NCBI GenBank assembly: GCA_937915565.1
Contig: CALDMH010000005.1
Location: 1 to 6,961 of the forward strand
Source of the DNA: an uncultured Clostridia bacterium
Lineage (GTDB): Bacteria; Bacillota; Clostridia; Christensenellales; Borkfalkiaceae
Direction of reading: 5' to 3'
Length of the DNA: 6,961 nucleotides
The notes below the pieces were generated by a model. That model saw only the letters and a program-made list of their open reading frames with translations. It did not search any database and was not told the origin of the DNA. Shown here in pieces: positions 6,141 through 6,961 of this stretch (the first letter of the stretch is position 1; every line of letters starts with the position of its first letter). Both the position numbers and the translations under genes were made by a program.

Positions 6141-6574
6141 ATGACCGAAAAACAAAAACAAAAAATAGGTAATAACGTTGCGGGCTATCTTCTGGTTTTG
6201 CGGGTTTTAAATCGATACCGAAGGATTGCGTGGAAGCGGCTACGATAGACGGTTGTAAAGGTTTCAGAATGATATGGTCGATTATCGTTCCTATGATGGG
6301 CGGATATATTTTCTTTCAGGTTTTAAACACGGTCATCGGCGTTCTTCAAACGGGGCAGGGCGTTCTCACCATTTCTCCGCAGGGCGGCTTCGACGGTAAA
6401 AACCTCAATTTTTACGGCTTGTATATCTATAATCAAACGCAAGGCGTTTACGGTTTCAATCTCGGTTACGCTTCGGCTTTGTCGTATCTTTTGTTTATAG
6501 TTATAGGCTTATTGTCCGTCGCGCTCTTCAAACGTAACAAAAAGATTTATTATGAAGAGGACGGTGGGTTATAA
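6141..6574 (+). pseudogene. MalF/UgpA-type sugar ABC permease with internal deletion and frameshift
   Basis: Two pieces of one permease lie in different frames. From ATG 6141 the sequence reads MTEKQKQKIGNNVAGYLLVL, a normal cytoplasmic tail and start of the first membrane helix; this frame then hits a stop at about 6240. From about 6197 another frame reads FAGFKSIPKDC, then VEAATIDGCKGFRMIWSIIVP: the EAA loop (EAA-x3-G-x9-I-x-xP) that contacts the ATPase, followed by two membrane helices (GYIFFQVLNTVIGV and ALSYLLFIVIGLLSVALF) and the tail KRNKKIYYEED to TAA 6572-6574. Roughly 150 residues between helix 1 and the EAA loop are absent compared with the usual length near 290, with the junction inside about 6185-6204. 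A functional permease cannot be made. The gene lies between the binding protein and the second permease, as in intact operons of this kind. Confidence 0.82.
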
Positions 6575-6575
6575 T

Positions 6576-6961
6576 ATGGAAAACGTCAAAATTTTGCATA
6601 GTAAAAAGCCCGCGAATATGAGAATAAAAGCCGTTTTGATTCACCTTGCGTATATTCTTCCTGCGTTCATTTTCGTCTTTCCCGTATTCATATTGATTAC
6701 GAGGAGTTTTTTCACGACGTCCGAAATTACGTCCACGGACGCAGGGTTGTTCCCGAAAGATTTCAATCTCGTCGGAACTTATAGGGACGTGTTTAATAAC
6801 GCAGGGTTTTTAAGCGGCTTAAAGAACACTTTGATAATCGTTGCGTGCAATATCGTCGGCGTGCCTTTAACGGCGTTTATGGCGGCGTACGCTTTTGTAA
6901 AAATTCCGTTCGTCGGCAAAAAACTTATTTTTACCGTCGGTTTGGGCACGATAATGATTCC
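6576..6961 (+). CDS. MalG-type sugar ABC permease, N-terminal part (runs off the window)
   Basis: ATG 6576 lies one base after the stop of the first permease gene, with GGTGGG (6563-6568) seven bases upstream. The frame is open to the window end: 128 codons of an expected 270-300. It begins with a basic cytoplasmic tail (HSKKPANMRIKA), then a first membrane helix (AYILPAFIFVFPVFILITRS), a periplasm-side segment with DFNLVGTYRDVFNNAGFLSG, and LKNTLIIVACNIVGVPLTAF followed by MAAYAFVKIPFVGKK and GLGTIMIP. N-x-T-L-x-I and AAYAF are typical of MalG-like permeases at the start of the transport core. The EAA loop should follow outside the window. It would pair with the MalF-type permease, which is broken here. 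No lesion is visible in the part shown. Confidence 0.9.
   Translation, partial: MENVKILHSKKPANMRIKAVLIHLAYILPAFIFVFPVFILITRSFFTTSEITSTDAGLFPKDFNLVGTYRDVFNNAGFLSGLKNTLIIVACNIVGVPLTAFMAAYAFVKIPFVGKKLIFTVGLGTIMI

Noticed and set aside
6230..6574. Short intact membrane protein starting at GTG 6230
   Set aside because: The coding frame continues upstream as FAGFKSIPKDC, joined to the conserved EAA loop of a MalF permease, so the GTG is an internal Val codon.
1..6961. CRISPR array, tRNA, rRNA, insertion sequence, phage or defence genes
   Set aside because: No spaced repeat array, no tRNA- or rRNA-like stretch and no transposase, integrase or defence domain was seen in any frame examined.

Overview
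The window looks like part of a glycan-utilisation locus from a low-to-moderate-GC Firmicute, most likely an uncultivated gut-type member of the Clostridia. This rests on three things: an AraC/XylS regulator placed divergently from a sugar ABC-transporter operon with lipoprotein binding proteins, sharp sigma-A promoters with 17-bp spacers, and a surface protein with a Gly/Ser linker, a hydrophobic stretch and a Lys-rich tail. The taxonomic guess is inference; no rRNA or other marker gene is present.

Layout. Bases 2-514 (+) hold the C-terminal end of a GH38-type alpha-mannosidase. A long hairpin (537-601) separates it from the convergent AraC-family regulator gene (603-1460, -). The 274-bp region 1461-1734 is a divergent promoter region with one strong promoter per direction and several inverted repeats that could be operators. 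The rightward promoter (1586-1614) reads into an operon: a secreted, wall- or membrane-anchored protein with two tandem homologous domains (1735-3204, interrupted by an in-frame TGA at 2803), a lipoprotein resembling the first part of a six-hairpin glycosidase (3217-4686), a sugar-binding lipoprotein of the SBP_bac_1 type (4692-6032), a MalF-type permease remnant (6141-6574) and a MalG-type permease that runs off the window end (6576-6961).

How it would work. The AraC regulator probably senses a sugar through its cupin domain and controls the rightward operon. The surface protein and glycosidase-like lipoprotein would act on glycan outside the cell, the binding protein and two permeases would import the product, and the GH38 enzyme would hydrolyse alpha-mannosides. 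No ABC ATPase is seen; a shared MsmX-type ATPase encoded elsewhere would be usual. The alpha-mannosidase makes a mannose-containing glycan a reasonable guess, not a demonstrated substrate.

The most notable point is damage. The rightward operon has three lesions in a row: a nonsense codon in the surface protein, an apparent deletion junction near 4660-4690 that cuts the glycosidase short and removes the normal start of the binding protein, and an internal deletion with frameshift near 6185-6204 in the first permease. Either this operon is decaying in the sampled strain, or the assembly dropped sequence. I see no clear new defence, mobile or RNA system. The least explained protein is the tandem-domain surface protein with its Cys-containing Gly-rich C-terminal tail.
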